From assembly GCA_951812305.1 (NCBI GenBank), contig CATOSB010000001.1, positions 1 through 64,000 of the forward strand: DNA of 64,000 nucleotides, in the 5' to 3' direction. Positions 28,066 through 36,703 of this stretch are shown piece after piece. The translations under genes and the position numbers were made by a program. Numbering within the stretch: position 1 is the first letter of the stretch; every line of letters starts with the position of its first letter. This DNA comes from an uncultured Paracoccaceae bacterium. Its GTDB lineage: Bacteria; Pseudomonadota; Alphaproteobacteria; Rhodobacterales; Rhodobacteraceae. The notes below the pieces were generated by a model that did no database searches, had not been told where the DNA came from, and worked only from the letters and a program-made list of their open reading frames with translations.

Positions 28066-28867
28066 TATTACTCAGCAACTTTCAACGCCGATTGAGATTC
28101 CGTTTCAGGATATGGGTGGCGGGGATGGCGGGCATTACCGGATCAGCCGTCTGTCACGTCCCATTCTGAAGGTGCGAGTGCCGGTGGGCGATCAGGTGAT
28201 TTCTGTCTTTAATTGCCACCTGAAATCAAAGCTCGGTGAATTCGTCAAACCCAACGGGGCACCGTTCGCACCGGAGGCTGACCTGACCAGCTATGACGCC
28301 CACGGGCGGATGCTTGGCAGTTTGCGCAGCGGGTTGCGCCGCATGGCGGAGGCGCATGTGTTGCGCGGGTTGATTCTGGAAGAGTTGAACCGCGGTCGCC
28401 CGGTGATGGTTCTGGGCGACATGAATGACGGCGAACATGCGGTCTCAACCGAAATCATCACCGGCGAGACACCGTTCAAGAACTACGCCTGGATGCGCAG
28501 GCACGACGCAGAGGCCGCCAATGACCGCTACAGCCGTGAAGAGAATGAGCAGATCACCGAAAATGTCGAACGGGTACGCCTGCATTCCGCGGAAAAGCTT
28601 TTCGTGCGCAAAAGCTTGCGGGACATGGTCTATACGGCGGCCTTCGGCGGCAATTTCGAATCCATCGACCAGATATTCATGTCCCGCCACTTCCATCCCG
28701 AATACGAGAACCGGATCGGCGACATGGAATATTTCAGTGTGCTGAACGATCATCTGACTGATGGCAGCCATCCCGAAGCGCCCTATAACAAGCTGGCGAG
28801 CGATCACGGACAGATCATGGCCCATATGACTCTGGTCGATAAGAGCGCCGAGAAATAGGACAGACAA

Positions 28868-29655
28868 ATGCAGATGGCAGAAGTTAACGGCGTCGGGCTT
28901 CATTTTCACGACGAAGGCGACCCGGATGGCGCGCCGGTCGTCTTTTCCAATTCGCTCGGCACCGATTTCAGGCTGTGGGACAAGGTCGTTGCGCTTCTTC
29001 CTCCGGGCCTGCGTATCATCAGATACGACAAGCGCGGGCATGGGCTGTCTGAATGCCCGGATGGGCCCTATGCGATGGGCGCGCTGGTCACTGATGCCGA
29101 GAAGCTGCTGGAACATTTAAACGTGCGCGACTGCGTTTTCGTCGGCCTGTCCATCGGCGGCATGATCGCGCAAGGGCTGGCCGTGAAGCGGCTGGATCAG
29201 GTGCGCGCGATGGTGATTTCCAACACGGGCGCCAAGATCGGCACCAAGGATATGTGGCAGGAACGCATGGACGCCGTGCGCGCCGGCGGGATCGAGGCGC
29301 TGGCGGATGCCACGATGGAGCGGTGGTTTTCCGCGGCGTTTCGTGAAACGGCAGAATTTTATGCCTGGCGCAACATGCTGGTACGCACGCCGGCAGAAGG
29401 CTATCTCGGTTGTTCTGCGGCGATACAGGGCACGGATTTTTCACAACAACCGCCGGACTGACCCTGCCGACATTTGCGATTGCAGGGTCTGAGGATGGTT
29501 CAACTCCGCCCGATCTGGTGCGCGAAACGGCCAACCTGATCAAAGGATCGCGGTTTCACCTGATCCGCGGCGCGGGACATCTGCCATGTGTTGAAAAGCC
29601 AGAGGAATATGCCGAGGTTCTGGCCGGCTTCCTGCGCGAGATCGGACATATCTGA
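28868..29655 (+). pseudogene. pcaD: 3-oxoadipate enol-lactonase (PcaD) with a 1-base frameshift
   Basis: 3-oxoadipate enol-lactonase hydrolyses the enol-lactone in the beta-ketoadipate pathway of aromatic breakdown. The N-terminal ~190 residues are normal ('VVFSNSLGTDFRLWDKV', nucleophile elbow 'FVGLSIGGMIAQGLA'). A run of five T's near 29438-29442 should be six: adding one T turns 'TDFSQQPPD-stop' into 'TDFFTTTAGLTLPTFAIAG' and restores 'HLIRGAGHLPCVEKPEEYA' with the catalytic His. The full length would be 262 residues. Other pca genes are not nearby. This may be real decay or a homopolymer sequencing error. Confidence 0.8.
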
Positions 29656-29689
29656 GGCATTTCGAACTTGCTTTCGCAAATCCGACCAA

Positions 29690-29746
29690 TTGGGGAGGGC
29701 GCTGCCCTCCCCAAACCCCTCCCGAGGTATTTTTTAGCCAGATGAA
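29690..29746 (+). repeat. REP-like palindrome/terminator
   Basis: GGGGAGGGC (29692-29700), GCT loop, GCCCTCCCC (29704-29712), then CCCCTCCCGAGGTATTTTTTAG. A similar design is at 35322-35365 on the other strand. Such hairpins are common at gene ends in roseobacter genomes (recalled). It lies between the convergent pcaD and monooxygenase genes. Confidence 0.65.
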
Positions 29747-29749
29747 GGA

Positions 29750-30907
29750 TTAGCGGCGCAGGCCGTTTCCAAGAGGCGTGTCCGGCGTTTTGCCCGGAAC
29801 GCGACCGTATTCGTGAGGAAGCGAGCAGGTCTTCAATTGCGGCAGGACGCGGGTTCCGAAATGCTTAGCCTCTTCAAGATGGGGGTAACCAGACAGGATG
29901 AAGGCGCGGATGCCTATTTTCTGATAGGCTTCCAGCTTTGACAGCACCTGGTCGGTGGATCCCACCAGCGCGGCACCGCAGCCAGAGCGCGCACGGCCGA
30001 CACCAGTCCATAGTTGGGGTTCGATATAGCCGGAATCATCAGCCCTTTCGCGGTTCTTCGCCTGATGGCTGACACCAAGTGAGCTTGAATCAAGCGCACG
30101 TTCTCGAATGGCGCGGCCCTGTTCGTCGTCGAGTTTGGAGACGATGTAATCAGCATAGTCGCGCGCCTCTGCCTCGGTGTCGCGAACAATGACATGGACG
30201 CGAAGCCCGTAGTCGAGTGTACGGTCATAGCGTTCGGCCACCTCGTTCACCGCCTTCATCCGACCTTCAAGCATCTCCACCGGTTCCGGCCACATCAGAT
30301 AGACGTCGCAATGCTGGCCGCAAAGTTCCAGCGCGGGCGGGGAATAACCACCGAAATAAAGGAGCGGCCCGCCGTTTTGCTGATAAGGTCTGGCGGGGTC
30401 GGTCGTGAGGCCCGTGAATTTGTAAACCTCGCCTTGGTGGTTGATCTCGTCCCGAGTCCAGGCCTGTTTAAGGATTTCGACGACCTCGCGCGAGCGCTGA
30501 TAGCGATAGGTGCTGTCATCCTTTTCGCCGGGGAAATCCGACGAAATGATATTCACCGTCAGGCGGCCTTCCAGCATGTGATCGAGCGTGGCAATCGTGC
30601 GGGCCAGCATAATCGGTTGCATCTCGCCACAGCGCACGGCGGCCAAAAGATTGATCTTCGACGTGATCGGCGCGCAGCCTGCGACAAAGCTCAGCGTATC
30701 TTGCCCGACCTGATAAGAAGACGGGCAAAGAATGTTTCGAAAGCCCTGATCTTCCGCGGTTTTCACAATCTCGGAACAATGCGCCCACGAAGACCGCAGA
30801 TCGCCATCGGGCACGCCAAGAAACTGATAATCGTCCGAGCAAAGCGCGGAAAACCACGAGACCTCTGCCGCATCCAGATCGGGCGATGTTATAGGGACGA
30901 CAGTCAT
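29750..30907 (-). CDS. LLM-class flavin-dependent monooxygenase, SsuD-like
   Basis: A 385-residue luciferase-like TIM-barrel monooxygenase related to FMNH2-dependent alkanesulfonate monooxygenase. Typical blocks: 'QGFRNILCPSSYQVGQDTLSFVAG', 'AAVRCGEMQPIMLARTIATLDHMLEGRLTVNIIS' (broken here by normal family residues) and 'PLLYFGGYSPPALELC', with the C-terminal 'FILSGYPHLEEAKHFG'. The ATG at 30907 is chosen because it gives the usual N-terminus. It is divergent from a GntR regulator, which may control it. It probably cleaves C-S bonds of small sulfonates; the true substrate is unknown. Confidence 0.85.
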   Translation of the reverse strand: MTVVPITSPDLDAAEVSWFSALCSDDYQFLGVPDGDLRSSWAHCSEIVKTAEDQGFRNILCPSSYQVGQDTLSFVAGCAPITSKINLLAAVRCGEMQPIMLARTIATLDHMLEGRLTVNIISSDFPGEKDDSTYRYQRSREVVEILKQAWTRDEINHQGEVYKFTGLTTDPARPYQQNGGPLLYFGGYSPPALELCGQHCDVYLMWPEPVEMLEGRMKAVNEVAERYDRTLDYGLRVHVIVRDTEAEARDYADYIVSKLDDEQGRAIRERALDSSSLGVSHQAKNRERADDSGYIEPQLWTGVGRARSGCGAALVGSTDQVLSKLEAYQKIGIRAFILSGYPHLEEAKHFGTRVLPQLKTCSLPHEYGRVPGKTPDTPLGNGLRR

Positions 30908-31000
30908 GATGTGGCTTTCGGCGGCGGGAAACTGACACTTGCGTAACAGCCGCCTGACTGTCAATCAATGGTGTATCAATTTCGCTTTGGAGGCACCAAA

Positions 31001-31708
31001 TTGAACCCAAACGCGCGCCATGCCGCCCTGCCGCTTTATATGCAGATCAGCGAAACTCTGATCCGGGATATCGCAAGCGGGCGGTATGTGGATGGCGAGC
31101 GACTGCCGCCTGAACGCGAACTTGCCAAAGCCTATGGAACGACCGTTCGCACATTGCGCAAGGCCCTGAAACGGCTGGTGGCGGAGGGGTTGCTGGAGCG
31201 GATTCAAGGGTCCGGCAATTACGTTCGACAAAATCGCGACGCACAAAGTGTCTATTCGATGTTTCGCCTGGAATTGCCGGGCGGAGGGGGATTGCCCACC
31301 GCCGATGTACTTTCCCTGACTTACACGCGAAAGCCTGCGGATTTGCCCGAGATCGGAACGTCGGACGCCGCCAGCGTGGTGCGCCGGTTGCGCAGGCTTG
31401 ACGGTATTGCCATCGCGGTTGAGGAGATCTGGCTTGATGGCGATTGCGGGCGAATGGTCGAGGAAGACCTCTCGGAGTCGCTTTATCTTTATTACCAGCG
31501 CAAATTAGGGTTCTGGATCAGCCACGCCGAAGATGTTGTCTGGAGTGCGCCCCTGCCCGATTGGACACCGGATGCTTTTGGACTGCGCGCTGGTGAAACC
31601 GCAGGGTATATCGAGCGGCGCAGTTGGGCGCAGGGGGATGTGCCGGTAGAGTTTTCACGGACGTGGTTTGATCCTGACCGGGCGCGATATGTGCAGCGAT
31701 TGGGGTGA
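31001..31708 (+). CDS. GntR-family regulator (HutC/UTRA type)
   Basis: A 235-residue regulator: GntR winged-helix domain (about 5-75: 'PLYMQISETLIRDIASGRYVDGERLPPERELAKAYGTTVRTLRKAL') and a UTRA ligand-binding domain ('VVRRLRRLDGIAIAVEEIWLDG', '...RRSWAQGDVPVEFSRTWFDPDRARY'). I chose the TTG at 31001 because GGAGG is seven bases upstream; an ATG at 30968 would add 11 residues. It stands divergent to the flavin monooxygenase, with a short shared region containing repeated TCAAT motifs. Confidence 0.87.
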   Translation: MNPNARHAALPLYMQISETLIRDIASGRYVDGERLPPERELAKAYGTTVRTLRKALKRLVAEGLLERIQGSGNYVRQNRDAQSVYSMFRLELPGGGGLPTADVLSLTYTRKPADLPEIGTSDAASVVRRLRRLDGIAIAVEEIWLDGDCGRMVEEDLSESLYLYYQRKLGFWISHAEDVVWSAPLPDWTPDAFGLRAGETAGYIERRSWAQGDVPVEFSRTWFDPDRARYVQRLG

Positions 31709-31803
31709 CCATGTAAAGGTAGGCTGGCATGGCGCGTGGAAGTTACGGAATTTGACTTTCAGGCATCGGTTCAGAAAGCTGTGCCAATCCCCTGCGCGCC
31801 GGT

Positions 31804-32367
31804 TCAAAGCGTGGCTTTGCCCCCTGAGCGAAGGTCCGTTGGGTTTTCACGCAGATATCCGTTTCCGACCGGCGGTTCGGATGCGGCCAGCAGATCACCA
31901 ATATCAAACGTGACCCGTCTTTCATCCCAGCGACAGGACAGATGTGCAACGACGACACTGTCGGCCCGCTTTTCATAGACAATGGCGATAACGACCCGGC
32001 CAAGGCGCAGGTCGAGGTGTCGCAAATCGCGCGCGCCCTCATGTTTGATCTTTGTGCCCACCGGGTTTTCGGCACGCACCCAATCCAACCCACGTTCCAA
32101 CGCGGAAAGCGCATCATAATGTGCAATCGGCAACCTTGTGCGGATCATTTCGACGACGTTCATGGCATCTGAAAGCGCCTCGGGCGTCAGGATCGTGGCC
32201 CGGCCTTCTAAATGCCCATCAAGTTTCTTCGAGGGTTTCGCGTCGTGCAGCATGTTTCGCGCATCTATGGATTGCCCGCCGCCGCAAAGATCGAATTTGA
32301 CAAGTCGATGCTCGATGGACGCCAAGTCTATATTGTCGGCTTGACTGGATGAAAGGCGCTTGCTCAT
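31804..32367 (-). CDS. Hypothetical protein
   Basis: A 187-residue protein, mixed alpha/beta ('ILTPEALSDAMNVVEMIRTRLPIAHYDALSALERGLDWVR' is a helical stretch; 'RDLRHLDLRLGRVVIAIVYE' and 'ADSVVVAHLSCRWDERRVTFDIGDLL' look like strands). It has no signal peptide, membrane segment or recognised motif. The ATG at 32367 follows GTGGGG; a GTG six bases upstream is possible. It lies downstream of polA on the same strand. No function is assigned. Confidence 0.6.
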   Translation of the reverse strand: MSKRLSSSQADNIDLASIEHRLVKFDLCGGGQSIDARNMLHDAKPSKKLDGHLEGRATILTPEALSDAMNVVEMIRTRLPIAHYDALSALERGLDWVRAENPVGTKIKHEGARDLRHLDLRLGRVVIAIVYEKRADSVVVAHLSCRWDERRVTFDIGDLLAASEPPVGNGYLRENPTDLRSGGKATL

Positions 32368-32451
32368 CCCCACAAGTTAACACGCAAGCCGTAAAGCATC
32401 CGTTTCGAAATTCCCGGCACTTTGCGGCAATTGCGACGGAGTCGATGCTGC

Positions 32452-35253
32452 TCAATGTGCCTGGGCCCAGTTCGCCCCCTGCCCCGCATCGACGATCAGC
32501 GGCACGTCCAGATGTACTGCCGGATGAGCAGCGCCTTGCATGACATAACGCACCGTCGAAATGGTGTCGTCGACCGCAGCCTCAGCAACTTCGAAGATCA
32601 ACTCGTCATGCACCTGCAACAGCATCTTAGCGGGCAGTTCGGCAATCGCGTCGTCCATTCGGATCATCGCGCGGCGGATGACGTCGGCGGCGGTGCCTTG
32701 AATCGGGGCATTGATCGCGGCGCGCTTGGCGAAACCGGCGTGCGGCCCGCGCGCGTTAATTTCCGGCGTGTGGATCTTGCGGCCAAAGAGGGTTTGGACA
32801 TGCCCATGCTCTTTTGCGAAGGCCACGGTGTCATCCATATAGGTGCGGATGCCCGGGAAGCGTTCGAAATAGCGGTCAATGAAGCCCTGCGCCTCGCCGC
32901 GCGGGATGCGCAGGTTGCGCGCCAGCCCCCAACCGGAAATGCCATAGATCACGCCGAAATTGATCGCCTTTGCCTGACGGCGGATGTCAGGCGTCATCTC
33001 CTCCAGCGGCACGTTGAACATTTCTGACGCGGTGGCGGCGTGGATGTCCTGCCCCTCCGCAAACGCCTGTTTCAGGCTGGAGATGTCCGCGATATGGGCG
33101 AGGATGCGCAGTTCGATCTGGGAATAATCCAAGGATACCAACACATTACCCGGTTCAGCCACAAATGCCTCGCGAATGCGCCGGCCTTCCTCAGTGCGCA
33201 CCGGAATATTCTGCAGGTTCGGGTCGGTCGAGGCGAGGCGTCCGGTGGAAGCACCTGCAATGGCATAAGACGTGTGGACGCGACCCGTATCGGGGTTGAT
33301 ATGTTCCTGAAGGCTGTCGGTATATGTCGATTTCAGTTTCGACAATTGCCGCCAGTCGATCACGCGCCCGGGCATGTCATGTTCGGTGGCAAGATCTTCC
33401 AAAACGTCCGCAGGTGTTGAGTATTTCCCGGTTTTGCCCTTCTTGCCGCCCGGCAGGCCCATCTTTTCAAACAAAATGTCGCCAAGCTGGGCCGGTGAGC
33501 CGACGTTGAAGGTTTCGCCTGCAAGCTCGTGAATTTCCGCCTCAAGCCCCGCCATTTTTTGCGCAAAGGCATTGGACATACGCGAAAGTGTGTCGCGGTC
33601 GACTTTCACGCCGTGCATTTCCATCCGCTTCAGCACAGGCACCAGCGGTCGTTCCAGCGTTTCGTATACTGTGGTGACTTGATTGCGGTGGAGTTGCGGT
33701 TTGAATTGCCGCCATAGTCGCAGGGTGATGTCGGCATCTTCGGCGGCGTATTTCACCGCGTCGTCCATATCGACGCGATCAAAGGTGATCGCCGATTTAC
33801 CGGAGCCGAGCAGCGGTTTGATCGGGATCGGCTGGTGGCCCAGATAGCGTTCCGACAGCAGATCCATACCGTGATTGTGAAATCCGCCATTCATCGCATA
33901 GGACATTAGCATGGTGTCATCGATTGGGCCGATCTCGATGCCATAACGGGCGAAAATCTTGGCGTCGTATTTCATGTTCTGCCCGATTTTCATCACCGCC
34001 GGGTCTTCCAGAACCGGCTTCAGTGCCGCGATCGTCGCCTCCAAATCCAACTGGCCATCGACCAGATCATCCGAGCCGAACAGATCATCCGTCGCGCTGA
34101 CCTTGTGGGTCAGCGGAATATAGCAAGCCTCACCCGGCTCTACCGACAGCGAGATTCCCACCAGATCGGCGCGCATCTCGTTCAGCCCGGTGGTTTCGGT
34201 ATCAATCGCCACCCAACCGCGTCCGCGGATGCGGTCAATCCAGGTTTGCAACGCGGCCTCGGTCGTGACCTTTTCATATTTCTCCGCGTCGAACGGCACC
34301 GCCTCTTCCTCGGCTTCCTCGGCCACTGCGGCAGGTTTTTCCTCGATCACCGGCGCCTCGACGCCCAGCGCTTCGGCCACACGGCGGCTGACAGTGCGGA
34401 ATTCCATTTCGGTCAGGAAGCCGAGCAAAGGCTCCGCCTCCGGCTCCTTCACTTCCAGATCATCCAGTGAGAAATCGAGGTCCATGTTCTGATCGAGCGT
34501 CACCAGTTCTCGGCTGGTGCGGATCTGGTCGGCGAAGTTGATCAGCGTTTCGCGGCGCTTGGGCTGCTTGATCTCTTCGGCCCGCGCCAGAAGTTCTTCC
34601 AGATCGCCATATTCGTTGATCAACAAAGCAGCGGTCTTCACCCCGATCCCCGGCGCGCCCGGGACGTTGTCGACGCTGTCGCCGGCCAGCGCCTGCACAT
34701 CGATCACGCGGTCTGGGCCCACCCCGAATTTCTCTTCGACGCCTTCATTGTCGATCCGCTTATTCTTCATAACATCCAGCATTTCTACGCCGCCGCCGAC
34801 GAGCTGCATCATGTCTTTGTCGGACGAGATGATCGTGACCCGCCCTCCGGCATCGCGCCCTTGACGGGCCAGCGTCGCGATGATGTCGTCCGCCTCGTAA
34901 TTCTCGATCTCGATGCAGGCGATGTTGAAAGCACGCGTCGCGGTGCGGGTCAGGGGGAACTGCGGCACCAAATCTTCTGGCGCTGGCGGGCGGTTGGCTT
35001 TGTAGTCGGGATAGATATCATTGCGGAACGATTTGCCCGAGTGATCGAAAATCACAGCCACGTGGGTCGGCGCATCGGGGCCCTTGTTGTCCTCGACCTG
35101 TTTGAACAGCATGTTGACGAAGCCGCTGACGGCGCCCACAGGCAACCCGTCGGATTTCCGCGTAAGAGGTGGCAGCGCGTGATAGGCGCGAAAGATGAAA
35201 GCTGATCCGTCGATCAGATGCAGGTGACAGCCTTTGCCAAAATTACCGCTCAT
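32452..35253 (-). CDS. polA: DNA polymerase I
   Basis: A 933-residue polymerase with all three domains: 5'-3' exonuclease (about 1-290, 'LHLIDGSAFIFRAYHALPPL', 'DKDMMQLV'), proofreading 3'-5' exonuclease with the 'AIDTETTGL' motif intact (about 340-530), and the family A polymerase with motif A 'VSLDYSQIELRILAHIA', motif B 'RRQAKAINFGVIYGIS' and motif C 'LLQVHDELIFEV'. It fills gaps in repair and replaces Okazaki primers. The ATG at 35253 follows GGGGG. A ~25-residue acidic Ala/Glu linker lies near residue 325. Confidence 0.97.
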   Translation of the reverse strand: MSGNFGKGCHLHLIDGSAFIFRAYHALPPLTRKSDGLPVGAVSGFVNMLFKQVEDNKGPDAPTHVAVIFDHSGKSFRNDIYPDYKANRPPAPEDLVPQFPLTRTATRAFNIACIEIENYEADDIIATLARQGRDAGGRVTIISSDKDMMQLVGGGVEMLDVMKNKRIDNEGVEEKFGVGPDRVIDVQALAGDSVDNVPGAPGIGVKTAALLINEYGDLEELLARAEEIKQPKRRETLINFADQIRTSRELVTLDQNMDLDFSLDDLEVKEPEAEPLLGFLTEMEFRTVSRRVAEALGVEAPVIEEKPAAVAEEAEEEAVPFDAEKYEKVTTEAALQTWIDRIRGRGWVAIDTETTGLNEMRADLVGISLSVEPGEACYIPLTHKVSATDDLFGSDDLVDGQLDLEATIAALKPVLEDPAVMKIGQNMKYDAKIFARYGIEIGPIDDTMLMSYAMNGGFHNHGMDLLSERYLGHQPIPIKPLLGSGKSAITFDRVDMDDAVKYAAEDADITLRLWRQFKPQLHRNQVTTVYETLERPLVPVLKRMEMHGVKVDRDTLSRMSNAFAQKMAGLEAEIHELAGETFNVGSPAQLGDILFEKMGLPGGKKGKTGKYSTPADVLEDLATEHDMPGRVIDWRQLSKLKSTYTDSLQEHINPDTGRVHTSYAIAGASTGRLASTDPNLQNIPVRTEEGRRIREAFVAEPGNVLVSLDYSQIELRILAHIADISSLKQAFAEGQDIHAATASEMFNVPLEEMTPDIRRQAKAINFGVIYGISGWGLARNLRIPRGEAQGFIDRYFERFPGIRTYMDDTVAFAKEHGHVQTLFGRKIHTPEINARGPHAGFAKRAAINAPIQGTAADVIRRAMIRMDDAIAELPAKMLLQVHDELIFEVAEAAVDDTISTVRYVMQGAAHPAVHLDVPLIVDAGQGANWAQAH

Positions 35254-35321
35254 GAAACCCCCGGGAAATTTGCGCAAGGTGACTTTGCCACGAACCGGGG
35301 CCCTGTTCCATCACCCTGTTT

Positions 35322-35365
35322 CAAATACTCTCGGGGGAGCGCGAGGGGGCAGACGGCCCCCTCGC
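35322..35365 (-). repeat. REP-like palindrome/terminator after the pirin gene
   Basis: GCGAGGGGGC (35341-35350), AGACG loop, GCCCCCTCGC (35356-35365). On the minus strand it is followed by GCTCCCCCGAGAGTATTTG. The design (hairpin, then CCCGAGnGTATTT) matches the element at 29690-29746. It sits at the 3' end of the pirin gene, before polA. Confidence 0.65.
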
Positions 35366-35403
35366 ATCGGTCAGATTGCGCGCAAGCGAAATTCGAAACC
35401 AAT

Positions 35404-36312
35404 TCAAGACGTTTTGATAAACGTTCCGTTCTGTAGATCGCGCATTGCCTGACGCAACTCATCCCTCGTGTTCATCACGATCGGTCCGTGCCACGCCACA
35501 GGTTCCTTGATCGGCTGACCTGAAACCAGCAGGAACCGAATGCCGTCATTCCCGCCTGTCACCACAATCTCGTCCCCCGTTCCGAACCGCACCAGCGTGC
35601 GGTTGCCGGTCATGTCGCGGATGTTCAGTTCCTCTCCGGCAAACTCCTTTTCCACCTTCACACCGACAGGTTCAGACGCATCACGGAATGTGCCTGCGCC
35701 GACAAAGACATAGGCGAATGTGTTGGCATAGGTGTCGATTGGCAGCACTTTGCGCGTGTTCGGTGGCACGGAAACGTCGAGATAAAGTGGATCGGCGGCG
35801 ATACCGTCGACGGGGCCGGACTTACCCCAGTAATCGCCTGTTATGACGCGGATCGATGTTCCGTCATCATCAACTTCTACCGGAATATCCGCGCCGGATA
35901 TGTCCTGATAACGCGGGTCGGTCATCTTCAACGATGCTGGCAGATTGGCCCAAAGCTGGAAGCCATGCATCTGGCCACGTGCGTTTCCAAGCGGCATTTC
36001 CTGGTGCAGAATCCCCGACCCAGCGGTCATCCATTGCACCGATCCCGGCCCGAGCCGACCGGTATTTCCCAGCGAATCCGAATGCTCGACCGTGCCTTCC
36101 AGCACATAGGTGATGGTTTCGATCCCGCGATGTGGATGCCAGGGGAAACCATTCGCATAAAGGCTCGGATCATCGTTGCGGAAGTCATCGAGAAGCAGGA
36201 AAGGATCGGATTCAGACGTATCCCCAAAGCCGAACACGCGGTGTAAATGTACACCGGCCCCTTCCAGAGTTGGTTGGGCTTGCGTCGTGTTTGTCACAGG
36301 TCGAAAGGTCAT
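35404..36312 (-). CDS. Pirin-family protein
   Basis: A 302-residue bicupin. The metal ligands of pirin are present: His59 and His61 in 'WHPHRGIETITY', His103 and Glu105 in 'GILHQEMPL'. The C-terminal cupin ('YLDVSVPPNTRKVLPIDTYANTFAYVFVG') is also complete. Some bacterial pirins have quercetin-dioxygenase-like activity and others modulate metabolic enzymes, so the role is open. The ATG at 36312 follows AAGGGG. It is probably cytoplasmic. Confidence 0.9.
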   Translation of the reverse strand: MTFRPVTNTTQAQPTLEGAGVHLHRVFGFGDTSESDPFLLLDDFRNDDPSLYANGFPWHPHRGIETITYVLEGTVEHSDSLGNTGRLGPGSVQWMTAGSGILHQEMPLGNARGQMHGFQLWANLPASLKMTDPRYQDISGADIPVEVDDDGTSIRVITGDYWGKSGPVDGIAADPLYLDVSVPPNTRKVLPIDTYANTFAYVFVGAGTFRDASEPVGVKVEKEFAGEELNIRDMTGNRTLVRFGTGDEIVVTGGNDGIRFLLVSGQPIKEPVAWHGPIVMNTRDELRQAMRDLQNGTFIKTS

Positions 36313-36424
36313 TTTGGCCCCTTCTGGTTGTCTGCACCTTATATCGGCGCACAACAATCAGTTAAAAAGGCCGGGTTCTGCGCGGAGCCGCACAGCGAAA
36401 GTTGAGCAATGCACAGCAATGCCG

Positions 36425-36604
36425 TCAGGAACTCTCGGCGAAATCCTTGTGAACAAATTTCTTGTCGCAATATCCGCATTCGACCCAACCTTTTTCCGGG
36501 TCAATTGAAAGCCAAACGCGTGGGTGACCCAATGCGCCCTCGCCCCCGTCACAGGAAATGCGCATCTGGTCCACAACTTCTGTTTCCGGGGCCTCTGTGG
36601 TCAT
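36425..36604 (-). CDS. CHCC-type zinc-finger protein (NDUFS6-like)
   Basis: A 59-residue protein with '[21 protein letters not shown]' and '[14 protein letters not shown]', giving the Cys-His-Cys-Cys zinc site of the zf-CHCC family. The family includes the mitochondrial complex I subunit NDUFS6, and alphaproteobacterial homologues are thought to associate with respiratory complex I. I took the ATG at 36604 ('[10 protein letters not shown]'), which gives the usual length. Confidence 0.88.
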   Translation of the reverse strand: MTTEAPETEVVDQMRISCDGGEGALGHPRVWLSIDPEKGWVECGYCDKKFVHKDFAESS

Positions 36605-36703
36605 TTTTTGGACTTTCTGATTATACGCTCCAGCGGCGCGTATCATAACGTGTGAGTGCCGCGCGGCAAGAGGCGCGGCTGCGCTATCGTTGGACCACCT
36701 GCC

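Larger units (their letters stand above)
26482..28858 (+). pseudogene. Endonuclease/exonuclease/phosphatase family gene, frameshifted and hit by IS630
   Basis: The ATG at 26482 reads 'TDFTIASYNVK' and then meets a TGA because one A is missing in the A run near 26514-26517. Adding it back gives 'NLIGPDQEYYTFEKY', '...DIVCFQEIFEEDAL'. At 26899 an IS630 interrupts. Removing 26899-28067 rejoins 'KPEII' to 'TQQLSTPIEIPFQDMG' in frame, and the rest ('VFNCHLKSKLG', 'VMVLGDMNDGEHA', 'NKLASDHGQIMA') completes a Mg-dependent phosphodiesterase fold of about 402 residues with the His, Asp and Asn active-site motifs. The gene is inactive as it stands. Confidence 0.85.
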
